Positions 26,673 through 36,958 of a DNA stretch of 64,000 nucleotides are shown here, piece after piece. Numbering within the stretch: position 1 is the first letter of the stretch; each line of letters begins with the position of its first letter. This stretch comes from JAGTVG01 sp963699805. GTDB lineage: Bacteria; Bacteroidota; Bacteroidia; Cytophagales; Cyclobacteriaceae. Where the stretch lies: assembly GCA_963699805.1 (NCBI GenBank), contig CAVOVH010000005.1, positions 62,001-126,000 of the forward strand, written 5' to 3'. The notes below the pieces were generated by a model. The model ran no database searches. It worked only from the letters and a program-made list of their open reading frames with translations, and was not told the DNA's origin. Made by a program: the position numbers and the translations under genes.

Positions 26673-28753
26673 ATGGATCCTAAAATTATATTTGAAACCT
26701 CCCCCTGGTTTATTTTATTGTGTCTCTTGGCAGGCTTTTTTTATGCTGTCCTTTTATATAGGAAGAAGAATCCATGGACCTTGCGAGGAATCCCTGATAT
26801 TGGGGATCATTCGATTTATCACAGTAAGCGTGCTTACCTTTTTACTGCTCGGACCACTGGTACGGCAGATCCAGAATACGATTGTGGATCCTGCTATCGT
26901 TTTTGTCCTGGACAACTCTGAATCCATTACGGCAAATTATTCTGATAATGATCTTGAAAATTTAAAATCAACGATCACCCAGGTTATCCAGGAGGTCAGG
27001 GGAGAGGATTTTAATGTGGAAGTTGAAAATCTGAAGGGGGATACCATCTTCAACCTTGCTGATATGTCTTATGATCTGCCGGTTACCAATCTCAGTGAAA
27101 CCTTGAACGATATAGAAAATAAATATGAAGGTAAAAACCTGCAGAAGTGTCGTTATGATTTCCGATGGAATCTATAATCAGGGTATTTCGCCTGCATATT
27201 CCAACTTCAGTTTCCCGATTTACACCGTTGGTATTGGTGATACCATCGAAAAAAAGGACATCATCCTGAAATCCTTGATTTATAATAAAATCGTATATCA
27301 GGGAAACCGATTCCCCTTGATTGCGGAGATAATCAATAATGGATTCAAGGGTACCAACCTACAAGTGGAGGTTTTAAAAAACAACAGGGTCATTGCCTCC
27401 CAATCTGTGAACTTATTAAATGACCAGGGGTATGGAAAGGTTGAATTTGAGTTGAATGCTGAAAACAGTGGCATTCAGCGTTATCAGGTGACTATACGGC
27501 CAGAACGGGATGAATTTTCCGAAATCAACAATACCCAGGAAGCTTATATTGAGATTGTAGAAGGAAAGGAAAAGATATTATTGCTTGCCTCTGCTCCCCA
27601 TCCGGATATCAAAGTGCTGAGAAGTGCAATCGAAAAAAATGAAAATTACGAATTAAAAATCGTCCTCCCTGGTGTTGATGAATATGAGGAAGGGAAATAT
27701 GATCTTGCGATACTTCACCAGTTACCTGACAGGGAAGGCAATTTTAATGCACTGATTGAAAAAATCATCCGTGACAATATTCCGGTATGGTTTATTGTTG
27801 GCGAAAAGTCCCATATTACACGGTTCAACAATATGAGCCGAAGCCTGAACCTGAGACCCTTGCGAAATCAGTTTGACAATATATTTCCGGCCCTCAATCC
27901 GAACTTCACCCTTTTTAATATTTCTGAGGAGACAAAGACGATGATCTCAGACCTTCCCCCTGTACTGGTTCCTTTTGGGGAATATGCCATGAATTCAGAA
28001 ATAGAGGTCATTCTTTTTCAGCAAGTTGGGAAAATTGTGACCAACAAACCCCTGCTCCTGATCAATAAAAACCAGAATATCAAGGAGGCTGTATTGACTG
28101 GTACAGGCATATGGCAATGGCGATTGCATGAATACATGGAAAATGAAGTGTTTGATGGATTTGACGACCTGATCAGCAAAATTGTTCAGTACCTGAGTGC
28201 CAAGGAGGATAAGAGAAAATTCAGGGTTTATCCGGTAAAAAATGATTTCTGGGATAATGAGCCAGTCATCTTTGAAACGGAAATCTACAATGATATCTAT
28301 GAGAAGATCTATGGGCAAAAAATAGACCTGGCGATCAAAAATGAAAATGACAGTTCACAATCCTATTCCTACGTGATCAGCCCTGCCAATACCCGGTTCA
28401 GGATCAGTGGGCTGGAACCAGGTGTTTATCAATATTCGGCAAAAGCAAACGTGAACGGTGAAAATAATTTGGTCACGGGTATGTTTTCGGTTCAGAAAAT
28501 GCAGATAGAAACCTCGACACTTACCGCCAATCATCAGTTGCTGAAAGAACTCAGCCGGAGAACGGGTGGGCAATATTATGACCTTTCGGAATTGAACAAA
28601 CTGGAAAAGGATATACGCCAGACTGAAATTAAATCCATGATCATCAGTTCCGAGAATTACCTGGCCATCATCAACATGAAATGGATCTTTTTCGTGTTAC
28701 TTGCCTTATTTACACTGGAATGGGGCTTCAGGAAATACCTGGGTGGATATTGA
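26673..28753 (+). pseudogene. vWA-domain membrane protein with two frameshifts
   Basis: Three overlapping frames join into one protein of about 692 residues. The first part has a membrane helix (FILLCLLAGFFYAVLLY). After an extra base near 26785-26788 comes a second helix (IIRFITVSVLTFLLLGPLV) and a von Willebrand A domain with the metal site DNSES. After another extra base near 27144-27148 follow MISDGIYNQG, beta-sandwich domains (IAEIINNGFKGTNLQVEV), a glutamine-amidotransferase-like region and a last helix (WIFFVLLALFTLEWGF). Bacteroidota have such proteins beside Bat/MoxR genes, but none is present here. The role is unknown. Confidence 0.8.
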
Positions 28754-28952
28754 AAATTGCTGGATCCTTTCCGGAAATCATTGTGAATACATTCTTCAAA
28801 AATCAAGATACCATTTTTTTAGGGCTACCAGGTCCCGGCCCTTCAGGCATTACATCCTTTCTGGAAGGAAATACCTTTTGAACTTACTGATATCATTTAT
28901 CTCAGTGAGATTTTGTGAATCAGGAATAAGGCTCTATGATAATATTCCGAAA

Positions 28953-29639
28953 TTAAAGTTTCTTTACACGGCCACTTCCTGAGACATTACTGATCACCTT
29001 ATCCGGATCTCCAGTGTAATATACGCTCCCACTGCCGCTGATCTCTGCGTTCAACTGATCTCCAACATTGATTCTTGATCGCCCGGAACCACTGATCCTG
29101 ACTTCGTACCGGTCGACCTCCAATTCTTCAGCATCCAAACTTCCCGAACCGCTGATGGTCAACTGAACCTCATCCGCATCCCCGGAAAGTGTCATATTTC
29201 CCGATCCGCTGATGGAAGCCTCCACTTCATCCGCATTCAACATGAGTTCCATTTTGCCGGATCCACTCACCTTGAGTTCAAGCTGATCAGACTCCAGTGA
29301 ATTTTCGGAGATCACCTTCCCGGATCCTCCCAGTGAAATTTCAGAGATCTCCGGAGTGGTAACATAAATGGTGACACGATCCCTCCCGAAGTTCCATCCG
29401 GTCCGCTCATATCTTATCACCAGGGTATTGTTCCTGACTTCGGTGACCAGATCTTCCAGATCATCCTGATCGCCTTTCACCTCAAGGCTGACGCGATCTC
29501 CCTGGGTAATAAAAAGCTCTCCAGGCACTCCCATGGATATGGCATTAAAAGCTTCTACATTCCTTTTTTCAGATTGGGCCCACAACGTGACCTGCATTGA
29601 AAACAAGGCCACAAGGATTAAAAAAATAACTTTTTTCAT
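28953..29639 (-). CDS. Secreted GIN-domain (DUF2807) protein
   Basis: A 228-residue exported protein with a signal peptide (LILVALFSMQVTLWAQ). The mature part is a right-handed beta-helix-like GIN domain with the characteristic SGSGK/SGSGN turns at regular intervals (VSGSGKMEL, ISGSGNMTL, ISGSGSLDA, VSGSGRVKK). Domain annotations describe it as a putative autotransporter adhesin, but function is not established. The upstream gene on the same strand ends 5 bases before this one begins and seems to be a relative, so the two form a small operon. Confidence 0.9.
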   Translation of the reverse strand: MKKVIFLILVALFSMQVTLWAQSEKRNVEAFNAISMGVPGELFITQGDRVSLEVKGDQDDLEDLVTEVRNNTLVIRYERTGWNFGRDRVTIYVTTPEISEISLGGSGKVISENSLESDQLELKVSGSGKMELMLNADEVEASISGSGNMTLSGDADEVQLTISGSGSLDAEELEVDRYEVRISGSGRSRINVGDQLNAEISGSGSVYYTGDPDKVISNVSGSGRVKKL

Positions 29640-29644
29640 GGTAT

Positions 29645-30148
29645 TTATTGGAATTGATTAAACGCAGCTTTTTGTTCTTTTGATTCAAGAATCAGGGAAT
29701 TCCCATATTTGAGGGTCACTCCAATGATATCTTCGGCGGAATATTTTACTTCTGGTGACTGATTATCCATATGAATGTGAAAATCATCGAGGTTATTCAC
29801 GGTGATATAGACATTGATATGCTCCTGATTATTGTTTATAAGGTTCATCATTCTTGAAAGCATTTTTTTACTGTTTTCCCTGATGGTGATGCATCCTTCA
29901 TTATAAATGGTTTCTATATTCCTGATCTTATCGTTGGGTCCTTCCACCAGAATGTTCTGTTTCTCACCTTCCAGCAAATAAACATTGCATTCAATGTCAA
30001 CCAGTAATTGATTAAACTTATTTGCTGCACTTACCTGAGAATAGGGTGGTTTCTCTACACGAAGAAGATAAGCCTGAATTACCAGCAGGATTACGATTAA
30101 AAATCCGAATCCTGTATAAAGTTGAAATTCCCATTTCATATCTAACAA
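29645..30148 (-). CDS. Membrane-anchored GIN-like protein
   Basis: A 167-residue protein with one N-terminal membrane helix (FGFLIVILLVIQAYLL). The rest is a periplasmic domain whose pattern (VDIECNVYLLEGEKQNILVE, ITIRENSKKM, INVYITVNNLDDFHIH) resembles the first strands of GIN domains, including the usual precursor of short alternating beta strands. The start could be the ATG at 30148 or the one three codons later (MKWEFQ). It probably works with the secreted GIN protein encoded 5 bases downstream. Confidence 0.7.
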   Translation of the reverse strand: MLDMKWEFQLYTGFGFLIVILLVIQAYLLRVEKPPYSQVSAANKFNQLLVDIECNVYLLEGEKQNILVEGPNDKIRNIETIYNEGCITIRENSKKMLSRMMNLINNNQEHINVYITVNNLDDFHIHMDNQSPEVKYSAEDIIGVTLKYGNSLILESKEQKAAFNQFQ

Positions 30149-30218
30149 GTTTCATATATATAGATGTTCAAAACAGGAAAAGGGTTGCAGTAATTCCTAA
30201 AAAAAATGGTAATAAAGG

Positions 30219-31364
30219 TTAAATCATCTCCAATGTCTTCTCCACGTCATTGATCAGATCTTCCGGATCCTCAATTCCGATGCTTAACCGGATCAAAGAA
30301 TCCTTCAAACCCACCTTTGCCCTTTCCTCAGGTGGAATACTGGCATGTGTCATGGAAGCGGGATGGCCACAAAGCGATTCCACCCCTCCGAGTGATTCAG
30401 CAAGTGAAAAAATCCTGACATTTTTCATGAAACGGATGGCATCTTCCATCCTATCGCCTTTCAAGGTAAAAGAAGCCATTCCCCCAAAATCTTTCATTTG
30501 TCTGGCAGCCACACCGTGGTTCTTATGGGCTGGTAATCCTGGCCAGAAAACCTGGTCTACCTTCGGATGATTTTGCAGAATTGCCACTACCTCCCTTGCA
30601 TTCTTACAGTGACGTTCCATCCTGATTTCCAATGTTTTTATCCCTCGTAAAACAAGAAAAACATCCTGTGGGCCAGGGACGGCACCGCATGCATTCTGAA
30701 TGAAATACAATCTTTCAGCTATCTGGGGATCCTTCACAACCACCGCCCCCATGATCACATCGGAATGCCCACCGAGATATTTCGTTACGGAATGAACCAC
30801 AATATCGGCACCCAGGTCAAGGGGAAGCTGAAGACAGGGTGTGGCAAAAGTATTATCGACCGCCACCAGAATATGGTAACCCATGGCCTTTTGACAGATC
30901 CTTACAATGTCGACAATACTCATCATGGGATTGGTTGGGGTCTCGATCCAGATCAGCTTGGTCCGATGATTCAAATAATCATCGATCTCGTCCGGATCAC
31001 TCATATCTACAAAATGAAATTTAATGCCAAAAGCTGCATAGACCCCGGTGAAAATCCGGTATGTACCTCCATAAAGATCGTTCGTGGAGATCACCTCGTC
31101 ACCCGGTTTCAACAGCCGGATGATGGCGTCAATGGCAGCCATTCCTGATGAAAAACAGATCCCGGAATTTCCGTTTTCCAGGGCGGCCATATTTTCTTCC
31201 AGAACCTTACGTGTTGGATTCTGTGTGCGGGAATATTCAAACCCCTGATGTTTACCGGGATCAGACTGCACATAGGTGGATGTTTGGTAAATGGGGGTCA
31301 TGATCGCCCCGGTTGTAGGATCCGGCCTGATTCCAGCATGGATCACTTTGGTCCCGAATTTCAT
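30219..31364 (-). CDS. Cystathionine gamma-synthase/lyase family PLP enzyme
   Basis: A 381-residue Cys/Met-metabolism enzyme. The N-terminus TKVIHAGIRPDPTTGAIMTP is typical, the phosphate-binding SSGMAAI lies near residue 80, and the cofactor lysine is in HSVTKYLGGHSDV near 195. The closing SLGGVESL and SIGIEDPEDL blocks are conserved. Members act as cystathionine gamma-synthase, beta- or gamma-lyase; the sequence alone does not settle which. It begins 10 bases after the MscS gene on the same strand, which suggests shared transcription without an evident shared role. Confidence 0.92.
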   Translation of the reverse strand: MKFGTKVIHAGIRPDPTTGAIMTPIYQTSTYVQSDPGKHQGFEYSRTQNPTRKVLEENMAALENGNSGICFSSGMAAIDAIIRLLKPGDEVISTNDLYGGTYRIFTGVYAAFGIKFHFVDMSDPDEIDDYLNHRTKLIWIETPTNPMMSIVDIVRICQKAMGYHILVAVDNTFATPCLQLPLDLGADIVVHSVTKYLGGHSDVIMGAVVVKDPQIAERLYFIQNACGAVPGPQDVFLVLRGIKTLEIRMERHCKNAREVVAILQNHPKVDQVFWPGLPAHKNHGVAARQMKDFGGMASFTLKGDRMEDAIRFMKNVRIFSLAESLGGVESLCGHPASMTHASIPPEERAKVGLKDSLIRLSIGIEDPEDLINDVEKTLEMI

Positions 31365-31374
31365 AGATAAATAT

Positions 31375-33048
31375 TTACTTCTTACTAAAATAATTGAGCA
31401 TCTTTTCCCTCATCTGCTCACGATCCTCACGATAGATGGGCGTCAAGCTGGATTTATCCGGGAAAGTCTCCATATGCAAAGTATTGGTCGGAAATGCAAA
31501 ACGTACATTCAGCTTTTCCGCAAGTCCCAGAATTTTGAGAATTATCTCATGCCGGTATTGTAACTCAACTGCCCAGTTAGGTGCTTTAAAAAAAATATAA
31601 AACATGATATTCAAAGAAAAATCTCCAAAATCGTTCATGAAAATGTGATACTTATCCTTGCGTGTATGCGGATGTTCCTTGACGATTTTATTCAATCCTT
31701 CTATAAATATCTCGATTAAACGGGGAGGTGTATCATAGGTAATTGCCAGTGTCGTATAAAACCGCCTGTAGGTTCTCAGTCCATGATTATCGATGGTTCG
31801 ATCAGCCAGGATCCCATTGGGAACATAAATAAGTGAATTCCTGAAGGTCCTTACCCGGGTGGACCTTAATCCCACCTCTTCCACTTCACCGTCGATATCT
31901 CCACTGGTGATCCATTGCCCTACCTGAAATGGTTTATCAATGAAAATCATCAATGAGCCAAAGAAATTTTTAATGGTATCCTGAGCGGCGAGGGCAAACG
32001 CAAGGCCACCGATCGATAAGCCCGTGATAAAAGGAATGATGGAAATTTCAAGATTGATCAGGACAAACAAGGCACCCATCACGATGACAAAGGTCTTTAA
32101 AACCTTCCGGATCAGGGGCACGAGCTGATCATCCAGGGTACTTTCGGTTTTTTTGGCCGCCTTAAACATGTATTCTCCAAGGACATCCACCAGCCGGTAA
32201 AAAACTACCGTGAGAAATATGGGCCACACAGCTTTGAGTGTCAATATGATATAGCGTGCCATGATTACAGGAAGCTGTAATACCGGTATCAGGATGATCA
32301 GGATGGGGAAAATCACCAGGTAACTGATGGGCTTGGCGATCGGCTTGATCAAACCGTGAGCGATCTGCCGATGGCCATAACGGTTCAACAATACAAAGAT
32401 GATCCTTTCAAAAAGAAAAGTAAATACCTGGTGGATCAGAAAGGATAAAAAGACGATGATAAGTATGCCGATGATCTGCCATACATATAGTCCAAGGAAA
32501 CTGGACTGCCCCAGTCGTGGCAGAACTTTCAGTAGTTTATCAGTGCCAAAAGGAAATACTTTTTGATGAATCCGATCAATATGACTCACCGTAGATCTTG
32601 AATAAATCCATTTATCTCCTTTTTGGTCGAGGTAGATCTCCGGATACCGGCTTGTCAATAAGTACCGGTGACGGTTGGTGGCTGAATCCAGGTAATCGGG
32701 ATCTCTGGGAAGGTCATCCATCTCAATATAGATGGCTTCTCCATCTAGAATTTGCTTTAATTTAATGGCGACTGACCGTGCCTGCTGAGGACTTACACCT
32801 TCCTGCATGAATGCCTGAGCGGCGATTTCCGGATGATAATTGTTGTCGCTCAGATATTCGAGATGCGTATAAACAGCCTGAAAGGGATTTACAAGGGCGA
32901 CCACAGTAGAATCCGCTATTTTGCCCTGACCAAATAAAAAACCTGCCGGAAAACTCAGAATCCACCACAGGATCAGGATGAGCTTCCTGATGAGAAGATT
33001 TTTTAATCTATTTTCTATAAAATGAAGAAATTGAAAACTGATTTCCAT
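31375..33048 (-). CDS. MscS-family mechanosensitive channel
   Basis: A 557-residue membrane channel. A signal-like hydrophobic stretch near residues 20-40 and a periplasmic domain (about 45-175) precede several membrane helices (180-345). The pore helix region GLSIGGLAFALAAQDTIKNF and the beta domain PFQVGQWITSGDIDGEVEEVG follow, then YVPNGILADRTIDN and a cytoplasmic vestibule domain. Its role is pressure relief on osmotic downshift. The first 41 bases overlap the end of the upstream large gene, so translation is probably coupled. The extra periplasmic domain makes it larger than E. coli MscS. Confidence 0.92.
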   Translation of the reverse strand: MEISFQFLHFIENRLKNLLIRKLILILWWILSFPAGFLFGQGKIADSTVVALVNPFQAVYTHLEYLSDNNYHPEIAAQAFMQEGVSPQQARSVAIKLKQILDGEAIYIEMDDLPRDPDYLDSATNRHRYLLTSRYPEIYLDQKGDKWIYSRSTVSHIDRIHQKVFPFGTDKLLKVLPRLGQSSFLGLYVWQIIGILIIVFLSFLIHQVFTFLFERIIFVLLNRYGHRQIAHGLIKPIAKPISYLVIFPILIILIPVLQLPVIMARYIILTLKAVWPIFLTVVFYRLVDVLGEYMFKAAKKTESTLDDQLVPLIRKVLKTFVIVMGALFVLINLEISIIPFITGLSIGGLAFALAAQDTIKNFFGSLMIFIDKPFQVGQWITSGDIDGEVEEVGLRSTRVRTFRNSLIYVPNGILADRTIDNHGLRTYRRFYTTLAITYDTPPRLIEIFIEGLNKIVKEHPHTRKDKYHIFMNDFGDFSLNIMFYIFFKAPNWAVELQYRHEIILKILGLAEKLNVRFAFPTNTLHMETFPDKSSLTPIYREDREQMREKMLNYFSKK

Positions 33049-35767
33049 AACAACTATATAAATGAAAATTATTATTTACCTCGGAAAAAATTAATCCGAT
33101 TTCAAATCCACTTTCAATCGGTTGCTGGTTGATTAAATTCCCGTTCCCGTCAAACAGATACGTAAAAGCCTGTTGCGGATCTGTTAGTGCATATACTTCA
33201 TTCCCGGCACTGAAGTTATAAAACTGTACTTGAAGTTTATCTGAAAATAATAGTTCCTTCTCAAAAATAATATCTCCATTAGCCTGCATGAGGCTGACGT
33301 TATTAAAATCCTGTCTGCAAACCACGTACCTGTTGCTCAACACATCCTGAACGATCTCAAAATAACTTTCTTTTCCAGGTCTGTAAAGCTGGATTTTCCC
33401 CACTACCTCACCCGCCAGATTGCACTTATTGATCTCCCCATTTTCAAGAACCACATGGATCAGTGTCCGGCTAAAATCCGTTCCTCTCTGGACAAACACC
33501 GGACTTTCGATCCTGTATTCAAGTTTAACAGGAAATCCTTTATAGAATTCTCCCCGTCGCGTCAATGTATTCAAGGTCCCATTCTCTTCGATGGCGATCA
33601 TACAATCGCGTCCGCCCACCCTCAGGTGGAAGGGGGCGGATGAAAACCGGCCACCAAATTCTTTAGGATTCCATCCCTCTAATAATTCCCCGTATTGATC
33701 AAACAGAAAGACCCTTCCCTTGTTGTCTGCCAAGAGAATACGGTAACGCTTACTATTGTCATAATCAATTAAATTGAACCATTCCACTTCAATGGTTTTT
33801 TTAAAACTGACCGGAAATCCGGGAATATAATCTCCATTACGGTCAAGTATATGAAGCCCATTTTTTGTGACGAAAAGATATTGAAGTTTGTTGTTTTTAT
33901 AAAAATCTACCTGGAAAACCTCCCCCGTAATCTTTTGGCCGATCGAATCGCGCCATAAAATATCTCCCTGGCCGGAGATGAGATATAGATTGCTGGCTGA
34001 ATCCTGTAAAATAATCTCAAGAGACCTGTCCAGATGGCTTTTCACGACAAATGGTCTGGTAATGATGGGGTGCTCGGTAACCACCACCTGTTCTTTGAAA
34101 AAGGAGGTGGGCGTTTCGATCACCGAAGTTTTTGGTCTGTGCTGAATGGCTGCACTTGTATAAAAATGATGATTAATGTTACTGAATTGAAAAGATATCT
34201 GTTCAAAATGTTTAAACTGATAATCATATTTCTTAAAAAAATCTTTCCATCTCTCATTCAGGTTCCCATAAAATGAATTCCAGGCATTGCTAAAATTCAC
34301 AAAATAGCTGAGGTTGGCCTTTTTCTGGATATTTTCAAAAAACCTGACAAAATTCAATGATTTACCCCAGGTATTATCCTCTTCAAGATCATTCATCATC
34401 ATTTTGATGGCATCAAAAGAATTTCCAATGATGACGTAATCGTCAATCGATGTATAATAACTACTTTCGAAACCGGTGAATGCATCCCCCAATAGTATGG
34501 CTGGAAATTCTTCTATATTTAATTTTTTAATGTTCTTATCCCCATATACTTCATAAAGCAGGGTATCCTCATTTGCATGATTTACAAAAATGGTCAGTTC
34601 ATCCAATGTTTTGATTCCCTTCTCCAACTCTTTTGCAGCAATGAAGATCAATTTGTCGGGATGATTGATGTCGATCGACTGCAAGGTTGCGAGTCCGATC
34701 TCATTACCAACCCAATCATAAAAATCTTTTTCATATATTTCGAAATCCTGGAGAAAAGAAGTTTTCCTCTCCAGTTGTCCGGGAAGGTTTGTCTGCCAGT
34801 ATTCATCCACTGATTTCCTCCATGACATAAAATCAGTATAGGTATAGTCAAGATAGGTAGCCGTTAAATTCGGCAGATAGGAGATCAACTGAATGGATTG
34901 CGGTTCCTGGTCATAAAAAGTAGACAGGAAATATTCATCTTGATTAAGTGGAACTGCAGAAGATCCATTGAAGAAAAGTTGGTTTCCCTCAAAGGAAACA
35001 TCATAGTAAGAAGCTTCTGCCAGCCATCTCAGAAAACCATCATACTCTTTTTCCAGGCTGGGATCTACCATGATCCTGATCAGATCCGGGATCCTGGTTA
35101 CATTGACATAAATATTTCCCTGATCGGTTTCTATAGGTTTGTTTTCAAAAATATCAGATACTTCCGACCTGAAATTTACCTGGAAGTGATCGGACACATT
35201 CCTGACTACATCATCGATCAGAAAGGGGGTGAAACTACCAATAAAATAATTTTTGTATTCAATATAACTGAACTGGGCGCCATTCTCCGGAAAACTGATT
35301 TCATGAATATTTAAATTCTGATAATTCCGGGAGCTATGTTCCACCCCCTGAAGCTGATCATAATACAAAATGATATCGTTAAGTTTCCTTCGCTTTTCTA
35401 TTGAATTAATCGGTAAATAAAAAATGATATCCAGATCAGTATTTGATATCTTATGAAATGATACCAGAAAATCAATATCGCCAAGCAGGGTCTCAAGATT
35501 ACTCTTCCTTGAATGAATGGTATCCAACATGGAGAGCTCTTCTTTAAACTTCCTGATGCCGGGGATGGAGGAAAGATTATCCCAGATGGGCAGTTCCTGG
35601 AATTCATTCCATATTTTCACCGGATCCTCTATCTCATATACAGCCAATGCATTTTTGGGTACCAGATCCCATATTGCGACATCTTCTTTTTCGAAATAAT
35701 ATTTCAAATAATAAAAGGCACCACTTACTCCAGCAATGATGATAAAAATGATAAATATCTTTTTCAA
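33008..35767 (-). CDS. Large anchored periplasmic protein with likely beta-propeller
   Basis: A 919-residue protein starting at TTG (GGGGAA lies just upstream; no ATG is near). One N-terminal membrane helix (IFIIFIIIAGVSGAFYYL) anchors it. Residues about 40-560 resemble DUF3352-type proteins of Bacteroidota (LVPKNALAVYEI; later IIGNSFDAIKMMM). From about 600 to the end, repeated blade-like strands occur (YLISGQGDILWRDS, GLHILDRNGDYIPGFPV, VFLFDQYGELLEGW, NTLTRRGEFYKGFPV), pointing to a PQQ-like propeller. The overlap with the channel gene by 41 bases suggests a link to envelope tension, which is inference only. Confidence 0.8.
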   Translation of the reverse strand: MKKIFIIFIIIAGVSGAFYYLKYYFEKEDVAIWDLVPKNALAVYEIEDPVKIWNEFQELPIWDNLSSIPGIRKFKEELSMLDTIHSRKSNLETLLGDIDFLVSFHKISNTDLDIIFYLPINSIEKRRKLNDIILYYDQLQGVEHSSRNYQNLNIHEISFPENGAQFSYIEYKNYFIGSFTPFLIDDVVRNVSDHFQVNFRSEVSDIFENKPIETDQGNIYVNVTRIPDLIRIMVDPSLEKEYDGFLRWLAEASYYDVSFEGNQLFFNGSSAVPLNQDEYFLSTFYDQEPQSIQLISYLPNLTATYLDYTYTDFMSWRKSVDEYWQTNLPGQLERKTSFLQDFEIYEKDFYDWVGNEIGLATLQSIDINHPDKLIFIAAKELEKGIKTLDELTIFVNHANEDTLLYEVYGDKNIKKLNIEEFPAILLGDAFTGFESSYYTSIDDYVIIGNSFDAIKMMMNDLEEDNTWGKSLNFVRFFENIQKKANLSYFVNFSNAWNSFYGNLNERWKDFFKKYDYQFKHFEQISFQFSNINHHFYTSAAIQHRPKTSVIETPTSFFKEQVVVTEHPIITRPFVVKSHLDRSLEIILQDSASNLYLISGQGDILWRDSIGQKITGEVFQVDFYKNNKLQYLFVTKNGLHILDRNGDYIPGFPVSFKKTIEVEWFNLIDYDNSKRYRILLADNKGRVFLFDQYGELLEGWNPKEFGGRFSSAPFHLRVGGRDCMIAIEENGTLNTLTRRGEFYKGFPVKLEYRIESPVFVQRGTDFSRTLIHVVLENGEINKCNLAGEVVGKIQLYRPGKESYFEIVQDVLSNRYVVCRQDFNNVSLMQANGDIIFEKELLFSDKLQVQFYNFSAGNEVYALTDPQQAFTYLFDGNGNLINQQPIESGFEIGLIFSEVNNNFHLYSCYGNQFSISSFYRK

Positions 35768-35912
35768 AAAATTCCCCTTGTTTAAATTTAATTATTCTGC
35801 ATTATCGCCTGTAAAATTAAAAAAATGACACCGTGTAAATTATTCTTTGGGAGTAAATTTTATAAAAGTCTAATAATTGATAAATTTCCTGCCTTCACCT
35901 GGATGGTGCTTT

Positions 35913-36764
35913 ATGCAAGATAATGAATTTTATATTCAAACAGGATCTGGAATTCAAGTTTACGGTAAAAGTTGGGTCCCTGATAAAAATCCAGGGGCTG
36001 TAGTGGCTGTTTTGCACGGTTTTGGTGACCACATTGGTCGCTATGAGGATTTTGCAACGTATTTTACCGGACACCGGATTGCGGTAATTGGAATTGATCT
36101 GCCGGGTCACGGAAGGTCCTCCGGCAAACGTGGTCATATCCGTGAATTTCCTGTATTATTGAACCATGTCCAACAATTAATGCTTGAGACGCGTCGAAGG
36201 TTTATCGACATGCCAATCATTTTATATGGGCATAGCATGGGAGGAAACATCGCTTTCAATTATGCACTCAGGAATCATTCCAAAGAAATCAAAGGGGTGA
36301 TCGTTTCATCCCCCTGGATCAGGCCATTTGGCTCATCGGACAAATGGAAACTTTTTAAAAATCGAATGATGGGAAAATTATATCCTTCCTTTTTACTGTC
36401 TTTTGAGCTGGATCCGATGGAACTTTCACAAGATCCCTCGATCGGGAAATTCTATCTGGAAGACCCGGTAAAACATAATAAAATTTCAATCAGACTTTAC
36501 CGGGACCTTCTCACTTCTTCGGAATGGATTATTAAAAATGCTCAAAGAATGGGTTATCCCGTATTAATCATGCATGGAAATGAAGACAGGATCACCACCT
36601 GGGAAGCCTCCTCGGATCTGGCTGATGAACTACATGATAAGGTTGAATTAAAGATCTGGGAGGGAATGCGCCATGAATTGCACCATGAAAATGCAAAGGA
36701 ATCGGTGTTAAACTATCAGTTGTCATGGATTCAGAAAATCCTTGCAGGTCCTTATCCCGATTAA
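35913..36764 (+). CDS. Alpha/beta hydrolase, lysophospholipase/monoacylglycerol lipase type
   Basis: A 283-residue cytoplasmic hydrolase. The start at MQDNEFYIQTG fits the family better than the ATA-derived start at 35877, which adds 12 poor residues. Oxyanion-hole region HGFGDHIGRYE, then IDLPGHGRSSGKRGHI, the nucleophile elbow GHSMGGN (Ser108), the aspartate in MHGNEDRIT and the histidine in GMRHELHHE complete the catalytic set. Such enzymes split lysophospholipids or monoacylglycerols. It is divergent from the large anchored protein gene. Confidence 0.9.
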   Translation: MQDNEFYIQTGSGIQVYGKSWVPDKNPGAVVAVLHGFGDHIGRYEDFATYFTGHRIAVIGIDLPGHGRSSGKRGHIREFPVLLNHVQQLMLETRRRFIDMPIILYGHSMGGNIAFNYALRNHSKEIKGVIVSSPWIRPFGSSDKWKLFKNRMMGKLYPSFLLSFELDPMELSQDPSIGKFYLEDPVKHNKISIRLYRDLLTSSEWIIKNAQRMGYPVLIMHGNEDRITTWEASSDLADELHDKVELKIWEGMRHELHHENAKESVLNYQLSWIQKILAGPYPD

Positions 36765-36958
36765 ATGTTCCAATGAGGTCCTCGAAACCTATCCTTACAC
36801 TTGATATAATTTTAATCAAGCTGTTCAGGATTATTATTTTTTGAACCTCTTTTTCGTATCTTAATGGATTACGGATTATGCAGATGATTTTAGTATATGA
36901 TTCCAATGCAATAAAACATAAAAGGAAGTTGAGATAAAAACCCAATTTCAGAAAGGCC

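Noticed and set aside
24244..27180. Programmed frameshifting as the cause of the frame breaks
   Set aside because: No slippery heptamer with downstream structure is visible at the break points, and five sites in three unrelated genes do not fit a programmed event.
28701..28982. 93-codon frame after the vWA gene
   Set aside because: Overlaps the end of the vWA gene in another frame and the end of the GIN gene; no recognisable product.
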